From the NCBI RefSeq assembly GCF_048323755.1, contig NZ_JBLWFS010000016.1:1-64000 (forward strand): DNA of 64,000 nt, written 5' to 3'. Shown here piece after piece: positions 7,903 to 16,802 of the stretch. Numbering within the stretch: the stretch's first letter is position 1; the number at the start of each line of letters is the position of its first letter. Source of the stretch: Alkalihalobacterium sp048323755 (GTDB lineage Bacteria; Bacillota; Bacilli; Bacillales; Bacillaceae_F). The notes beneath the pieces are model-generated. The model made no database searches, was not told the DNA's origin, and saw only the letters and a list, made by a program, of their open reading frames with translations. The position numbers and the translations under genes are program-made.

Positions 7903-9268
7903 AATTCTCCTTCAAACGAATAGTAAAACAAGTGCCTGCACCTAATTGACTTTCTACAGAAATCGTACCATTATGGGCTTCGACTAATTCTTTTACAATA
8001 GACAAACCTAATCCAAATCCGCCTGTTAAACGAGAGCGTGATTTATCAACTCGATATAATCTATTAAAAATATAAGGTAAGTCTTCACTAGGAATTCCTT
8101 GACCTTCGTCTTTAATTGAAATTAGAATATCATCGTTTTGTTTCTCCACGTTTATTTTCGTAACAGAATGTTCCGCTGAGTATTTAAGCGCATTATCTAA
8201 TAAATTTAAAATAATTTGTTCAAATCGACGAGGATCGACTTCGACCGTCCAGTCACCTCGACAATATAATTCAAGTTGGTGACCTTGAGCTAAAAACACG
8301 TGACGAGCTTTATCATAGATCATAGATACAAAATCGTTAACACGGACTGATTGTTTCTGAATAGTAAACATATTTTCATCCATTTTAGCTAGTTCAAACA
8401 ATTCTTGTAACAACTGATGAACATGTTCTGATTCTTCATGAATGATGGTAAGGTAGTGCATTCGTTCTTCTTCTGATAACGTTTTTCTTCTTCCGATGTC
8501 TGCATAACCTTTAATGTAGGTTAGTGGTGTCCGAAGCTCATGAGAGATACTAGCTAAAAATTCATTTCGCTCTTTTTTTAAATAACTTAGATCATTCGCT
8601 AGAGTCTGGATCGACTTCGATAATTCACCAATCTCATCATTGGACTTCACTGGGAGTGTTACTGAAAAATCACCGGTACTTAATTTCTTGGTTGCTTCTT
8701 TCATTGAAATAAGTGGTCGAGTTAACACCTTTAGTAACAAAATAATCGTTACTAAAAGAAAAAAGAGAATGAGTGCAACAGCTACTAAAAAATGATCATT
8801 CAATTTCCCGATAAAAGCTTGAATCAGATTATTGCTTTTTAACATGTATACATACCCTTGATTTCCTTGCGCATCATCAAATGGTGATACTGTTGCAATA
8901 TATTTTTGATCTTTCCAGTCGGCTTGAAGTACTTGTCCATCTCTAGGCAGATTAAGGACTTCCTGCTGTAAGATGTATTGGATGCCTGTATCAATCTCAT
9001 TAGAAGCTTCCACAACATCCCCAGATAAGTTAGTGATCACCACTTCGGTATCTGTTTGCGATTCCATCATCGCGATGTGATGAAGCGTTTCATAATTAAA
9101 CGACATTTCTAATACATCACGATGGCTATTTCCTCTTGCTTGTAATGAGTGAAGCTCTTCGTCTACGAGGGATTGTACGACCGTGTTATGTAGAAATAAC
9201 ATGGAAACGGATTCAATAATGAGAATACAAACAAAGAACCATAAACCTAATTTAATCGAGAATTTCAT
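7877..9268 (-). CDS. sensor histidine kinase
   Basis: A 463-residue membrane kinase. A first membrane segment (about 8-26) is followed by an extracytoplasmic sensor region of about 130 residues, a second membrane segment (about 160-180) and HAMP linker, then HisKA with phospho-acceptor His243 (SHELRTPLTYIKG). The HATPase_c domain has NLLDNALKYS, DEGQGIP and GGFGLGLSIV. It is the first gene of the pair with the response regulator. The sensor domain has no Cys or His cluster that would point to copper, so the signal is unknown. Confidence 0.93.
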   Translation of the reverse strand: MKFSIKLGLWFFVCILIIESVSMLFLHNTVVQSLVDEELHSLQARGNSHRDVLEMSFNYETLHHIAMMESQTDTEVVITNLSGDVVEASNEIDTGIQYILQQEVLNLPRDGQVLQADWKDQKYIATVSPFDDAQGNQGYVYMLKSNNLIQAFIGKLNDHFLVAVALILFFLLVTIILLLKVLTRPLISMKEATKKLSTGDFSVTLPVKSNDEIGELSKSIQTLANDLSYLKKERNEFLASISHELRTPLTYIKGYADIGRRKTLSEEERMHYLTIIHEESEHVHQLLQELFELAKMDENMFTIQKQSVRVNDFVSMIYDKARHVFLAQGHQLELYCRGDWTVEVDPRRFEQIILNLLDNALKYSAEHSVTKINVEKQNDDILISIKDEGQGIPSEDLPYIFNRLYRVDKSRSRLTGGFGLGLSIVKELVEAHNGTISVESQLGAGTCFTIRLKENFDEDSFTH

Positions 9269-9520
9269 ATTTATTCACCTTTACCAATGGCTTAGTTCAT
9301 ATCAAGTGTGATCAACAGATGCACGATTTAGCACCATCATCCTCTTAATAAGTCGACTGAGATTAATTTTAGCTGCAAAATGTCGAGAAAATATGCAGCA
9401 AACCGAAAAGACAGACCTATATGTAAAAGTACTATAATTTTACTACTTAATCTGCACATTTTCTTCAAGGATTATTGTTAAGCTTATTATAAATATTTTT
9501 AGTATTAAAGGTGATTTAAA

Positions 9521-9808
9521 ATGAATGTTTGTAAAATATCGAACCGAGGTATCATTAACTTTTCAAAGAAGATCCGAGACCAACTCAATTTGATGAACGG
9601 AAAATTATACTCCGTTTATATTCATCATAAAGATAGATCAATTATAATCGAGCCATCCAAAGATGAAACCACACATAATCAGTGCGTTTTTCACCAAGGA
9701 AAAATTACGATCCCAAAGGAAATTCGAAATCTATTAAAAATAAATGCAAATGAACACTTTCTCATTGAAGTAATAGGGGAAAAGGTGTATTTACGAAGAG
9801 ATCATTAA
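9521..9808 (+). CDS. tandem AbrB/SpoVT-like DNA-binding fold protein
   Basis: This encodes 95 residues holding two copies of a swapped-hairpin AbrB-like motif: KISNRGIINFSKKIRDQL (about 5-22) and FHQGKITIPKEIRNLLKI (about 57-74), each followed by a strand ending in IIIEP or VYLRR. AbrB-family proteins normally have one such motif and dimerise. Two motifs in one chain resemble the MraZ arrangement, although this protein is shorter than MraZ. It probably binds DNA; the target is unknown. It is monocistronic with an AAAGGTGAT ribosome binding site. Confidence 0.75.
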   Translation: MNVCKISNRGIINFSKKIRDQLNLMNGKLYSVYIHHKDRSIIIEPSKDETTHNQCVFHQGKITIPKEIRNLLKINANEHFLIEVIGEKVYLRRDH

Positions 9809-9879
9809 GGTAACTCCCATTAGAGCCGTTTAATAAACAAAAAAACTCGGTGACAATTGACAGAATAATATTTGCTATG

Positions 9880-9914
9880 GAAACACGTGAGAATAATTCC
9901 CACGTGTTTTCGCT
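9880..9914. terminator. terminator after the AbrB-like gene
   Basis: AACACGTG and CACGTGTT arms around a loop at about 9890-9900, followed by a T-rich run. Confidence 0.75.
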
Positions 9915-10016
9915 TTCTTTATACTGACGCTAATCTAATTATCTACTATTTATTTTAAAGCTCCCACTGCATGTACACCGATTTTCTGTCATAAGTATAA
10001 GCAAGGAGGGGGTATC

Positions 10017-10616
10017 TTGAACCTATTTTATAGTTACATTTCAATCAGCCTCTTACTTATAACAGTGCTTATTATCATCATCTCATTTCTGCTAAAGGAC
10101 AAACTGCTTCCGATGTACAAAATGGTTCTAGCCATGACTTTTGCGATGAACATCGGCTTAACCGTTGGTGTCATGTTTGGTGTCCTCTATCAAGGAAACT
10201 TATTTATTTCTACTGTGCTTTCGATTTTTATTGGTATAACGATAGGCGTATTATGCGGAATATGTTTCGGAATCGTGTCATCGATTGAAGGAGCAATGGC
10301 TGGCTTAATGGGGAGTATGATGGGAGCCATGCTCGGTGAAATGATCTCTGTACCTCAAGCTTCAACGATGTTAATGATCTTGTTAACGTTTTTGGCTTGT
10401 TCGCTTCTATTATTCTTTGTACTAAGTCCCAATGAAAGTGAGGGTAGAAAAACGAATAAGATCTCGTTACTATTAACTCCAAGCCTAGTGATAATTGGGC
10501 TAGGCAGTTATTTACTATTTGGCTTTGAATTAAGTAAAGATAATGCTCGTACGGAGTATCATTCAGAACACCACCACGAAGGACACCACCATGACCATCT
10601 ACAACGGAATCATTAA
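10017..10616 (+). CDS. polytopic membrane protein with His-rich tail
   Basis: This encodes 199 residues with about five membrane segments, glycine- and methionine-rich in the middle (GLMGSMMGAMLGEM). It ends in a cytosolic or exposed tail carrying a HHHEGHHHDH cluster (about 183-195). The start is a TTG at 10017 placed after a strong GGAGGGGG site. I do not recognise the family. His-rich tails on small membrane proteins usually bind Cu, Ni, Zn or Co, and the flanking copA and ctaG genes make copper or respiratory metal handling the best guess. Confidence 0.75.
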   Translation: MNLFYSYISISLLLITVLIIIISFLLKDKLLPMYKMVLAMTFAMNIGLTVGVMFGVLYQGNLFISTVLSIFIGITIGVLCGICFGIVSSIEGAMAGLMGSMMGAMLGEMISVPQASTMLMILLTFLACSLLLFFVLSPNESEGRKTNKISLLLTPSLVIIGLGSYLLFGFELSKDNARTEYHSEHHHEGHHHDHLQRNH

Positions 10617-10748
10617 CGATACTATGAACAATCCTGGTTCTCTTCCACCTTAACAGTTGAGGAGAGAGAACTGAAGACATATCTGTTGCCCGAAAAATAT
10701 TAACAGTTTAAACTAAAACTACTAAACTAGAAAAATTTGGAGGGCAAC

Positions 10749-10817
10749 ATGAAGATCGATATCAGGCAAGATTTTAAACTTCTAATATGTAAGGAAAGTA
10801 TCAAAAGCGATGTCTAA
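10749..10817 (+). CDS. 22-residue leader peptide overlapping the MFS start
   Basis: A short reading frame (MKIDIRQDFKLLICKESIKS then DV) with a strong GGAGGGCAAC ribosome binding site. Its last codons overlap the ATG of the MFS gene, its stop falling at 10815-10817 while the MFS starts at 10810. The MFS itself has no good ribosome binding site, so translational coupling is likely. Confidence 0.5.
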   Translation: MKIDIRQDFKLLICKESIKSDV

Positions 10818-12129
10818 TAATAAAGAACAAACGAAAGAAAAACAACGACTGTCTCCTAGGGTAGAACCATACATAAAATCGCCTGAAAAACGGCGACAAT
10901 TATATAAAAGAACATTAATCATTATTGTAATTTCACAAATTTTTGGCGGTGCAGGACTTGCGGCTGGTATTACTGTTGGGGCGCTTCTTGTGCAAGACAT
11001 GCTCGGAACCGACAGCTATGCAGGTGTTCCCGTCGCTTTGTTCACCCTAGGTTCAGCTGTTGCTGCACTGCTCGTTGGACGATTTTCGCAACGTTTTGGC
11101 CGGCGCTATGGGTTAGCATCAGGATTTATAGTCGGTGGTATTGGGGCAATTGGTGTTTTAATTGCAGCAGTATACGGCGATTTAATTCTCCTTTTTGCAT
11201 CATTATTTATCTACGGTGCCGGTACGGCTACTAATTTACAAGCGCGTTATGCCGGAACGGATCTAGCCACACCGAAGCAACGAGCGACTGCTGTCAGTAT
11301 CGCTTTAGTTGCTACCACATTCGGTGCAGTTGCCGGACCGAACTTAGTTCATGTGATGGGTGAGTTTGCTATTTCAATTGGTATCCCCCCATTAGCTGGT
11401 CCATTTATTTTAGCTGCCTCGGCCTACATCGTCGCCGGTTTAGTCATTTTGTTTTTCCTTCGTCCAGATCCACTAATTGTTGCAAAGAAGCTGGCAGAAT
11501 CGGTAGAAAAGGATACTCAGGAGGGCTCTGAAGTCGAGGAGGATAGTACACGAAAAAAACGCGGCGTCGTTGTCGGCGCTACGATCATGGTCTTAACTCA
11601 AATCGTCATGGTGGCCATTATGACGATGACACCTGTCCATATGGGTCATCATGGTCATGGGTTAAGTGAAATTGGTCTAGTCATTAGCATTCATATCGGT
11701 GCGATGTATTTACCTTCTCTCGTTACAGGAATTCTCGTCGATAAATTCGGACGAATGACAATGGCCGTTGCCTCAGGTGCTACTTTACTTGCTGCAGGTG
11801 TGATGGGGGCTTTGGCACCAGGTGATTCACTGTTTGTCATGATTGCAGCTCTCGCTTTACTTGGGCTTGGTTGGAATTTTGGCTTGATAAGTGGTACGGC
11901 ACTCATTGTCGATTCAACGACACCGTCCAACCGAGCGAAAACACAAGGTTCGGTGGATGTTTTGATTGCCTTATCAGGAGCCTCTGGCGGTGCCTTATCT
12001 GGTATGGTTGTGGCTCAAACTAGCTTTACTTTTTTATCGTTAGCTGGAGGTATATTGTCCCTCATTCTTATTCCAGTCGTTATTTGGTCTCGCCAAACGA
12101 AACGAGAGAATGAGAAAGCTTCTACTTAA
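10810..12129 (+). CDS. MFS transporter with His-rich loop
   Basis: A 439-residue, 12-segment major facilitator permease. The loop between segments 2 and 3 carries the RFSQRFGRRYG version of motif A. A large cytosolic loop joins the two halves (about 225-250, charged), and segment 7 is followed by HMGHHGHGLSE. The His cluster suggests metal sensitivity, but it is also common in this subfamily of unknown substrate. The start lacks a clear ribosome binding site and overlaps a 22-codon leader frame. A strong terminator follows. Confidence 0.88.
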   Translation: MSNNKEQTKEKQRLSPRVEPYIKSPEKRRQLYKRTLIIIVISQIFGGAGLAAGITVGALLVQDMLGTDSYAGVPVALFTLGSAVAALLVGRFSQRFGRRYGLASGFIVGGIGAIGVLIAAVYGDLILLFASLFIYGAGTATNLQARYAGTDLATPKQRATAVSIALVATTFGAVAGPNLVHVMGEFAISIGIPPLAGPFILAASAYIVAGLVILFFLRPDPLIVAKKLAESVEKDTQEGSEVEEDSTRKKRGVVVGATIMVLTQIVMVAIMTMTPVHMGHHGHGLSEIGLVISIHIGAMYLPSLVTGILVDKFGRMTMAVASGATLLAAGVMGALAPGDSLFVMIAALALLGLGWNFGLISGTALIVDSTTPSNRAKTQGSVDVLIALSGASGGALSGMVVAQTSFTFLSLAGGILSLILIPVVIWSRQTKRENEKAST

Positions 12130-12133
12130 TTTT

Positions 12134-12181
12134 AAAAAGGCAGGTGATTCCTTCGGTTAAGGTAATCGGCTGCCTTTTTCT
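12134..12181. terminator. terminator between the MFS and ctaG-like genes
   Basis: AAAAAGGCAG at about 12134 pairs with CTGCCTTTTT at about 12169, with T and A runs on both sides, so it can act for both convergent genes. Confidence 0.8.
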
Positions 12182-12234
12182 GTAGATGTCATGCTATTAA
12201 CAGGAGATAACTCAGCAGTTAAGTCGTTCATCGA

Positions 12235-13068
12235 TCAAGTACTTTGAAGAAAATAAAAATCTCGTTCCACTTCCGGCCTAGGCCGAGCAGCTTTGTACCA
12301 TTGATAACATAAAATAAAAATAATCAAGATATCCACTGCATCTCCGCCGTAATACATCAGCATGCCACCAGTTTGAGCCTCGGCTGGAGCGATACCAGCA
12401 GGAGGGTTGGCGTAAATAAACTTGGATAAAATTCCGTGAGCTGCAAGTGCTATAATTAACACAATTGACCGATAAATAAAACTGGTTCGATGGGGTGTCG
12501 GATCAATGTAAATCATAGAAATCGTAAAAACATACCCCGCCAGAAAGACATGAAAATGTATCAAAACATGGAGCCAACTATATTCATGCATGGCAGCATA
12601 TAAATTGGTCGTATATAAAATCCATAGCCCGCCCACATTGAGTAATGAAGCGACGATTGGATCTGTCACAAAGCGGACATATCGACTTTTTAATAAACGA
12701 GAGACCCGTCTAGCTAGAGTAACAGGAAGTGTTCTTAAAATAACGGTCATCGGTGCTGCAAGAACCATTAAAAGGGGAGCGAGCATGCCGAGTAGTAAAT
12801 GTCCTACCATATGTATACTAAAATCCATATGGGCACGTTCTGCTAACGGCCCCGCTACAGCTACTATCGAACACAAAACACCAGTAACCCAAAGAGCGGT
12901 TTGATAAACGGGCCAAGGTTTCCCTCTACGTCTGGAAACAAACACCGCCATTAAATAAACGACTAATCCAACGATAAAAGGAAGTGCCAAGACGATTTGT
13001 GGCGCAACGCCCATCGTATGGTGAAGATGACTCGCGTCCATATGATGGATATGATTAAGATGGATCAT
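12235..13068 (-). CDS. CtaG-like cytochrome c oxidase assembly factor
   Basis: A 277-residue membrane protein of the caa3_CtaG family, with about seven membrane segments and conserved His residues (HMVGHLLLGMLAP, HVLIHFHVFLAGY). CtaG-type proteins are needed for formation of the copper centre of caa3-type oxidase. The extreme N-terminus is unusually His-rich (HLNHIHHMDASHLHH). It overlaps the upstream DUF2243 gene by 14 bp, and the two form an operon. The family is certain; which oxidase it serves is not visible here. Confidence 0.88.
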   Translation of the reverse strand: MIHLNHIHHMDASHLHHTMGVAPQIVLALPFIVGLVVYLMAVFVSRRRGKPWPVYQTALWVTGVLCSIVAVAGPLAERAHMDFSIHMVGHLLLGMLAPLLMVLAAPMTVILRTLPVTLARRVSRLLKSRYVRFVTDPIVASLLNVGGLWILYTTNLYAAMHEYSWLHVLIHFHVFLAGYVFTISMIYIDPTPHRTSFIYRSIVLIIALAAHGILSKFIYANPPAGIAPAEAQTGGMLMYYGGDAVDILIIFILCYQWYKAARPRPEVERDFYFLQST

Positions 13069-13573
13069 TTGAAACCGTTCCTCCTACCATTTCTTTACGT
13101 CTTGTTTTGTAGGTGAGAATAACACCGACGATGATGAGAGCAACGGCAAAAATGTTCCAAATAATATCATAAACAATCACATTTTCTACATATCGTATTT
13201 GATGAATTCGCATGATCTTATGTTGAATGATTCCATCATATAGCTGAAAAACACCGGCCCCAAGAAAGACGCCGCCCCACCATCTAGTCACCCATAAGGC
13301 ATTGCGCCGCCTGAGATCCGCAAACAAAAATAAGCCAGCGATCGTTGCAAACCAACTAAACGCATGAAATAAACCATCGGAAATTAAACCAACACTTGTT
13401 GTTGATAAATCATAAAAATGATGCCAATGCAGCAGTTGATGAAACACGACTTCATCAAAGAACGCAATTAAACCAAGTCCGAACAAAATACCTGACCAAA
13501 GGTTGCGCCTCGAATAGAGGTGTCGATTGATTCGCTTTGATGCATGATGAGTGTTGACTGTATCTTTTTCCAT
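13055..13573 (-). CDS. DUF2243 membrane protein
   Basis: A 172-residue protein with four membrane segments and conserved His residues (FFDEVVFHQLLHWHHFYD, LFHAFSWF, QHKIMRIHQIR) that define DUF2243. The ATG at 13573 is chosen because a TTGGAGGATG site sits just upstream; an earlier ATG at 13603 lacks one. DUF2243 genes often accompany ctaG-like genes, as here, and probably act in respiratory metal assembly. That function is inferred from the pairing. Confidence 0.85.
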   Translation of the reverse strand: MEKDTVNTHHASKRINRHLYSRRNLWSGILFGLGLIAFFDEVVFHQLLHWHHFYDLSTTSVGLISDGLFHAFSWFATIAGLFLFADLRRRNALWVTRWWGGVFLGAGVFQLYDGIIQHKIMRIHQIRYVENVIVYDIIWNIFAVALIIVGVILTYKTRRKEMVGGTVSNDPS

Positions 13574-13706
13574 AACATCCTCCAATGCTGTGTAGTTCCT
13601 CAAAATCTAGGTAATCTTCACATCATCTAGCTATTTTCTCCATATTTTCAGAAAATAGTCAGGAGTTATGGTGTTTTGGAAGTAGCAGGGAAGTATGCAT
13701 TTTTTA

Positions 13707-13785
13707 AATTTATCAATATATCGGCGCAATTCCAATTTTATCGTCGTAAATTTCAATATATCGGCGTAACTCCAATTTACGAAAT
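13707..13785. repeat. imperfect 20-bp tandem repeat (TATCGGCG-type)
   Basis: TCAATATATCGGCG occurs at 13713 and again 40 bp later, each followed by (C/T)AA(T/C)TCCAATTT. A related half unit, TTATCGTCGTAAATTTCAA, lies between them, giving about 3.5 units of 20 bp. It is in the intergenic space upstream of the DUF2243-ctaG operon. An open frame across it is an artefact of the repeat. Confidence 0.7.
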
Positions 13786-14048
13786 AACTCCCCTCTAGAA
13801 ACCAAAGCCGAAGCCCTGTCATCTCAGAAGTATGGCACAGGATAACGGTTTCCCTTCACATATGGGCTTGTCCTAAAAATACTTTTACCTATTACTATCA
13901 ATCTTATATCTGTCATTTGTTCCCCATAAACTTTGTGATCTAAGTACGTAAATGGATTTTTCATGTTAGTATTAGTAGGTCGAAAATGTTGAGTTTTAAA
14001 ATATAGTTTTGTAAAATGCCTTTCTTATATAAATAGGAGTGAAAAAAA

Positions 14049-15389
14049 CTGCATACATATAGGTTTTCAAAAATACAAGTTTTTAGTCTATTAATTATTA
14101 CTCTACTAGGAGTTTTATTATCCGTATACTTCGATAAGCCTTTGATTATTGGGTTTTTACCAGGCTTTATCAGCTTAGTTATTATTGTAAAACGTAAAGA
14201 CGTTTCATTTAATGTTATAGGCACTATTTGTATAAAAGGAATTAAGAAAACGCAAACCGTCGTTTTCATCTTATTGTTAGTCAGTTTCGTACTACCGTCT
14301 TGGTATCTAGCAGGAACTATTAACCAATTAGTATCGATATCACTTCATATCATTACACCCGAATATTTTTACTTATTAACTTTTTTGATTGCACTATTTT
14401 TTTCAATGGTTCTAGGAACATCTGTAGGAACGTTAAGTGCTGTTGGAATTCCGATCATGAGCAGTGCCATAGCTATTGATCTTTCGCCAGAAATTGTAGC
14501 TGGAGCTCTTATTTCTGGAGCTTTTGTAGGGGACAGAACCTCTCCATTTTCAAGTGCTCATCAGTTGTTATCACATACAGTCGAGCTTCCAGGAAGAAAA
14601 CAGCTTCGCGCTATGTCTACTACAACCATCCTAGCAATTATTATCGGACTGGGATTTTATGGACTATTGGATTATCAAAAGGATGTAAAGTCGGATTATT
14701 TAACTTCATTTTCCTGGGATCAATTATCCTTCATTCACTTTCTTCCACCGTTAGTATTAATAACCGTTGTTATGTTGCGTAGAGGGATTATATATGCTTT
14801 TTTAACAAGTATATTAACGGCTAGCATCATTGCATTGGTCCACGGAAAAAGTTTCACTGAGCTTTTCAGTGTGTTAGTTTTAGGCGTGGATGACATAGGT
14901 GGCGGACTAATCAACATGTACTTACTTTTACTATTTCTTGTGTTAGCAGGTGCCTATAATGGTTTATTAGAAGAGTATCAAATTATCCAACCAATACTAG
15001 ATGGATGGCTCGAAAAATCTAAAACACTAGTGGAAGATTCCCTTAAAACCATTGCCGCCACACTAGGGATTTCTTTAATCTCTGCAAACCAAACACTCCC
15101 AATCATCCTTACAGGACGAACGTTCTTACCACATTGGTCTAAAAAGCAATCGAAGCAAGATCTAGCGAGAGTTATGGCCGACTCAACGATGTTGTTCCCT
15201 GGAATGATCCCATGGAGTGTGTTAGCGATTATGTGTAGCACGATTATAGGTGTGCCTATTATTACATACTTACCATATGCAATTTTTCTATGGGTTTTAC
15301 CTATATTAACGATCCTCGTATCTGTAATAAAACAACTTCAACAGGTGAAGAACGAGTCAATTAAGATAAATAAGACGAATATATCATGA
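14049..15389 (+). CDS. nhaC: NhaC-family Na+/H+ antiporter
   Basis: A membrane antiporter with about eleven segments and the NhaC hallmarks GTSVGTLSAVGIPIM and GAFVGDRTSPFSS. An open frame without ATG extends upstream of the TTG at 14142 and encodes a further hydrophobic segment (IQVFSLLIITLLGVLLSVYF) expected for the family. The only start-like codon after the AGGAG site at 14035-14039 is CTG at 14049, giving 446 residues. Starting at the TTG would remove the first membrane segment. Either a rare CTG start is used or the original start has mutated. A terminator follows. Confidence 0.82.
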   Translation: MHTYRFSKIQVFSLLIITLLGVLLSVYFDKPLIIGFLPGFISLVIIVKRKDVSFNVIGTICIKGIKKTQTVVFILLLVSFVLPSWYLAGTINQLVSISLHIITPEYFYLLTFLIALFFSMVLGTSVGTLSAVGIPIMSSAIAIDLSPEIVAGALISGAFVGDRTSPFSSAHQLLSHTVELPGRKQLRAMSTTTILAIIIGLGFYGLLDYQKDVKSDYLTSFSWDQLSFIHFLPPLVLITVVMLRRGIIYAFLTSILTASIIALVHGKSFTELFSVLVLGVDDIGGGLINMYLLLLFLVLAGAYNGLLEEYQIIQPILDGWLEKSKTLVEDSLKTIAATLGISLISANQTLPIILTGRTFLPHWSKKQSKQDLARVMADSTMLFPGMIPWSVLAIMCSTIIGVPIITYLPYAIFLWVLPILTILVSVIKQLQQVKNESIKINKTNIS

Positions 15390-15431
15390 GGGCTACAAGT
15401 AATTAAAGTAACTATTTATTTAGATAATTGG

Positions 15432-15466
15432 TTAGAAAACCGTATTTTTACTCGGTTTTCTTTTCG
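15432..15466 (+). terminator. terminator after nhaC
   Basis: AGAAAACCG and CGGTTTTCT arms around a ten-base loop, followed by TTTT. Confidence 0.8.
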
Positions 15467-15529
15467 CTACTTATAAACTAGCTACCATGCTTCATGATAA
15501 AAAGACCACAACCTAACCCCTAAAAGGGC

Positions 15530-16045
15530 TTATTGTTGTTCGTCTTTCTCAGCAATATCTACTATACCATCGACATCAACATCAGCGGTTTCTTTCTTAA
15601 CGGTTGCCTTTACTTGTTGAACCTCTTTAACTTCTTGCTTGGAAATCGAAACATCGTTAAGTTTAACTGGGTGTTTTTGAATTTCAATTTCCTCTTCTTT
15701 TAGGGGGATACGATACTGCTCCTCATCGCCAGCTTCTATAACCATTTCTTGTCTGCGAATGGGGACGGTAATTGTTTTCTTTTCTTCTACGACTTCTTTA
15801 TGAATTTTCACTTCGCCTGTTTGTACTCGTTCTTTTTTAATGTCTAATTCTTCTGCTCGAAGTTGTATGGTTTGTTCTTCCTGCTTATTTTTTTCATCTT
15901 GTTGTGTGGTTGTTCTCTTTGTAAGTAATGAAAAGATAATCCCCCCAGCAATTGCACCGACAATAATCCCAGAAAATACTGTAAATCCCATGACCCAACC
16001 TAACAAGCTTCCCAGAATAGCTCCAATCAGAATTGACTTTCCCAT
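15530..16045 (-). CDS. DUF2382 (YsnF/AvaK-like) protein with membrane anchor
   Basis: A 171-residue protein. A Gly-rich hydrophobic N-terminus (about 1-42) resembles a membrane hairpin. It is followed by a charged DUF2382 domain with the repeating pattern EELDIKKERVQTGEVKIHKE and VEEKKTITVPI. It pairs with a second DUF2382 gene immediately upstream on the same strand. DUF2382 proteins are widespread in stress-responding bacilli and have no known biochemical activity. The start is set by a CAGGAGGT site. Confidence 0.82.
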   Translation of the reverse strand: MGKSILIGAILGSLLGWVMGFTVFSGIIVGAIAGGIIFSLLTKRTTTQQDEKNKQEEQTIQLRAEELDIKKERVQTGEVKIHKEVVEEKKTITVPIRRQEMVIEAGDEEQYRIPLKEEEIEIQKHPVKLNDVSISKQEVKEVQQVKATVKKETADVDVDGIVDIAEKDEQQ

Positions 16046-16135
16046 AGGACCTCCTGAATATTTTTATTTTAGATTGCACAGTTTAGAAAAGAGTATGTAT
16101 AGGAGGCTGACCCTTAAGCCAGCCACCAGTCTTAA

Positions 16136-16621
16136 TTATTTGCGGTCTTCATTAATAACATCTGCATTACCATGCGTTTCAACGTCTGCCACTTCTTTAT
16201 GAAGGACATCACGAACTTGTTGTGTTTCTTCAACTGAACGTTTATGAGCAGAAACTTCACCAGTTACGACCGTATGCTTATCAACATCGATCTGTTCAGC
16301 AGTTACTGGAATATGAACCGTTTCTTCATTGGTGATCGGCTCATTTGTCGGTTCGCGGTCAACTGCTTTTCTTTCAACAACTACTTGATCATGAGCAACC
16401 GGAACATTAACTGTCTGTTCTTCTTCGACGATATCTTTGTGAAGCGTCACATCGCCCGTTTCAACACGGTACTTGTCAATGTCTAATTCTTCTTCGCGAA
16501 GATCCATATGCGCATTTTCACTAGCAAATTCTGTATCTGCCACGCGGTCTACATTACGTACTTCTTTACGTTTTTCCTTCTGAGTGTTTTCTTCTTCGTT
16601 TAACCAATCAAAAAAGCCCAT
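16136..16621 (-). CDS. DUF2382 (YsnF/AvaK-like) soluble protein
   Basis: A 161-residue acidic protein whose core repeats the DUF2382 pattern twice: EELDIDKYRVETGDVTLHKD, then VTAEQIDVDKHTVVTGEVSA. It has no membrane segment. It is a paralogue of the adjacent membrane-anchored protein, and the two probably derive from a duplication. A CTAGGAGGG site precedes the ATG. Function is unknown; a general stress role is family-level inference. Confidence 0.82.
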   Translation of the reverse strand: MGFFDWLNEEENTQKEKRKEVRNVDRVADTEFASENAHMDLREEELDIDKYRVETGDVTLHKDIVEEEQTVNVPVAHDQVVVERKAVDREPTNEPITNEETVHIPVTAEQIDVDKHTVVTGEVSAHKRSVEETQQVRDVLHKEVADVETHGNADVINEDRK

Positions 16622-16763
16622 GTTTAAACCCTCCTAGGAAAATGTGTGTTAGACCAACTTACACGTAGTATGTTATCCGACAATAAAGCAAACTATACGG
16701 TCTGAGGGATGGAGGAATTATACAATTAGCTTCCAAAGTCATTCATGATCTAGCCATCAACCA

Positions 16764-16797
16764 TAAAAAAACAACGCGTAATTGACACGTTGTTTTC
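16764..16797 (-). terminator. terminator of the S66 peptidase gene
   Basis: AAAACAACG pairs with CGTTGTTTT, and on the minus strand a run of seven T follows. Confidence 0.8.
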
Positions 16798-16802
16798 ATT
16801 TT

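Noticed and set aside
13707..13785. Possible CRISPR array in the tandem repeat
   Set aside because: The units are 20 bp and directly adjacent with no unique spacers.
13631..13822. 63-residue frame across the TATCGGCG repeat
   Set aside because: The frame is produced by the 20-bp repeats and has no ribosome binding site.
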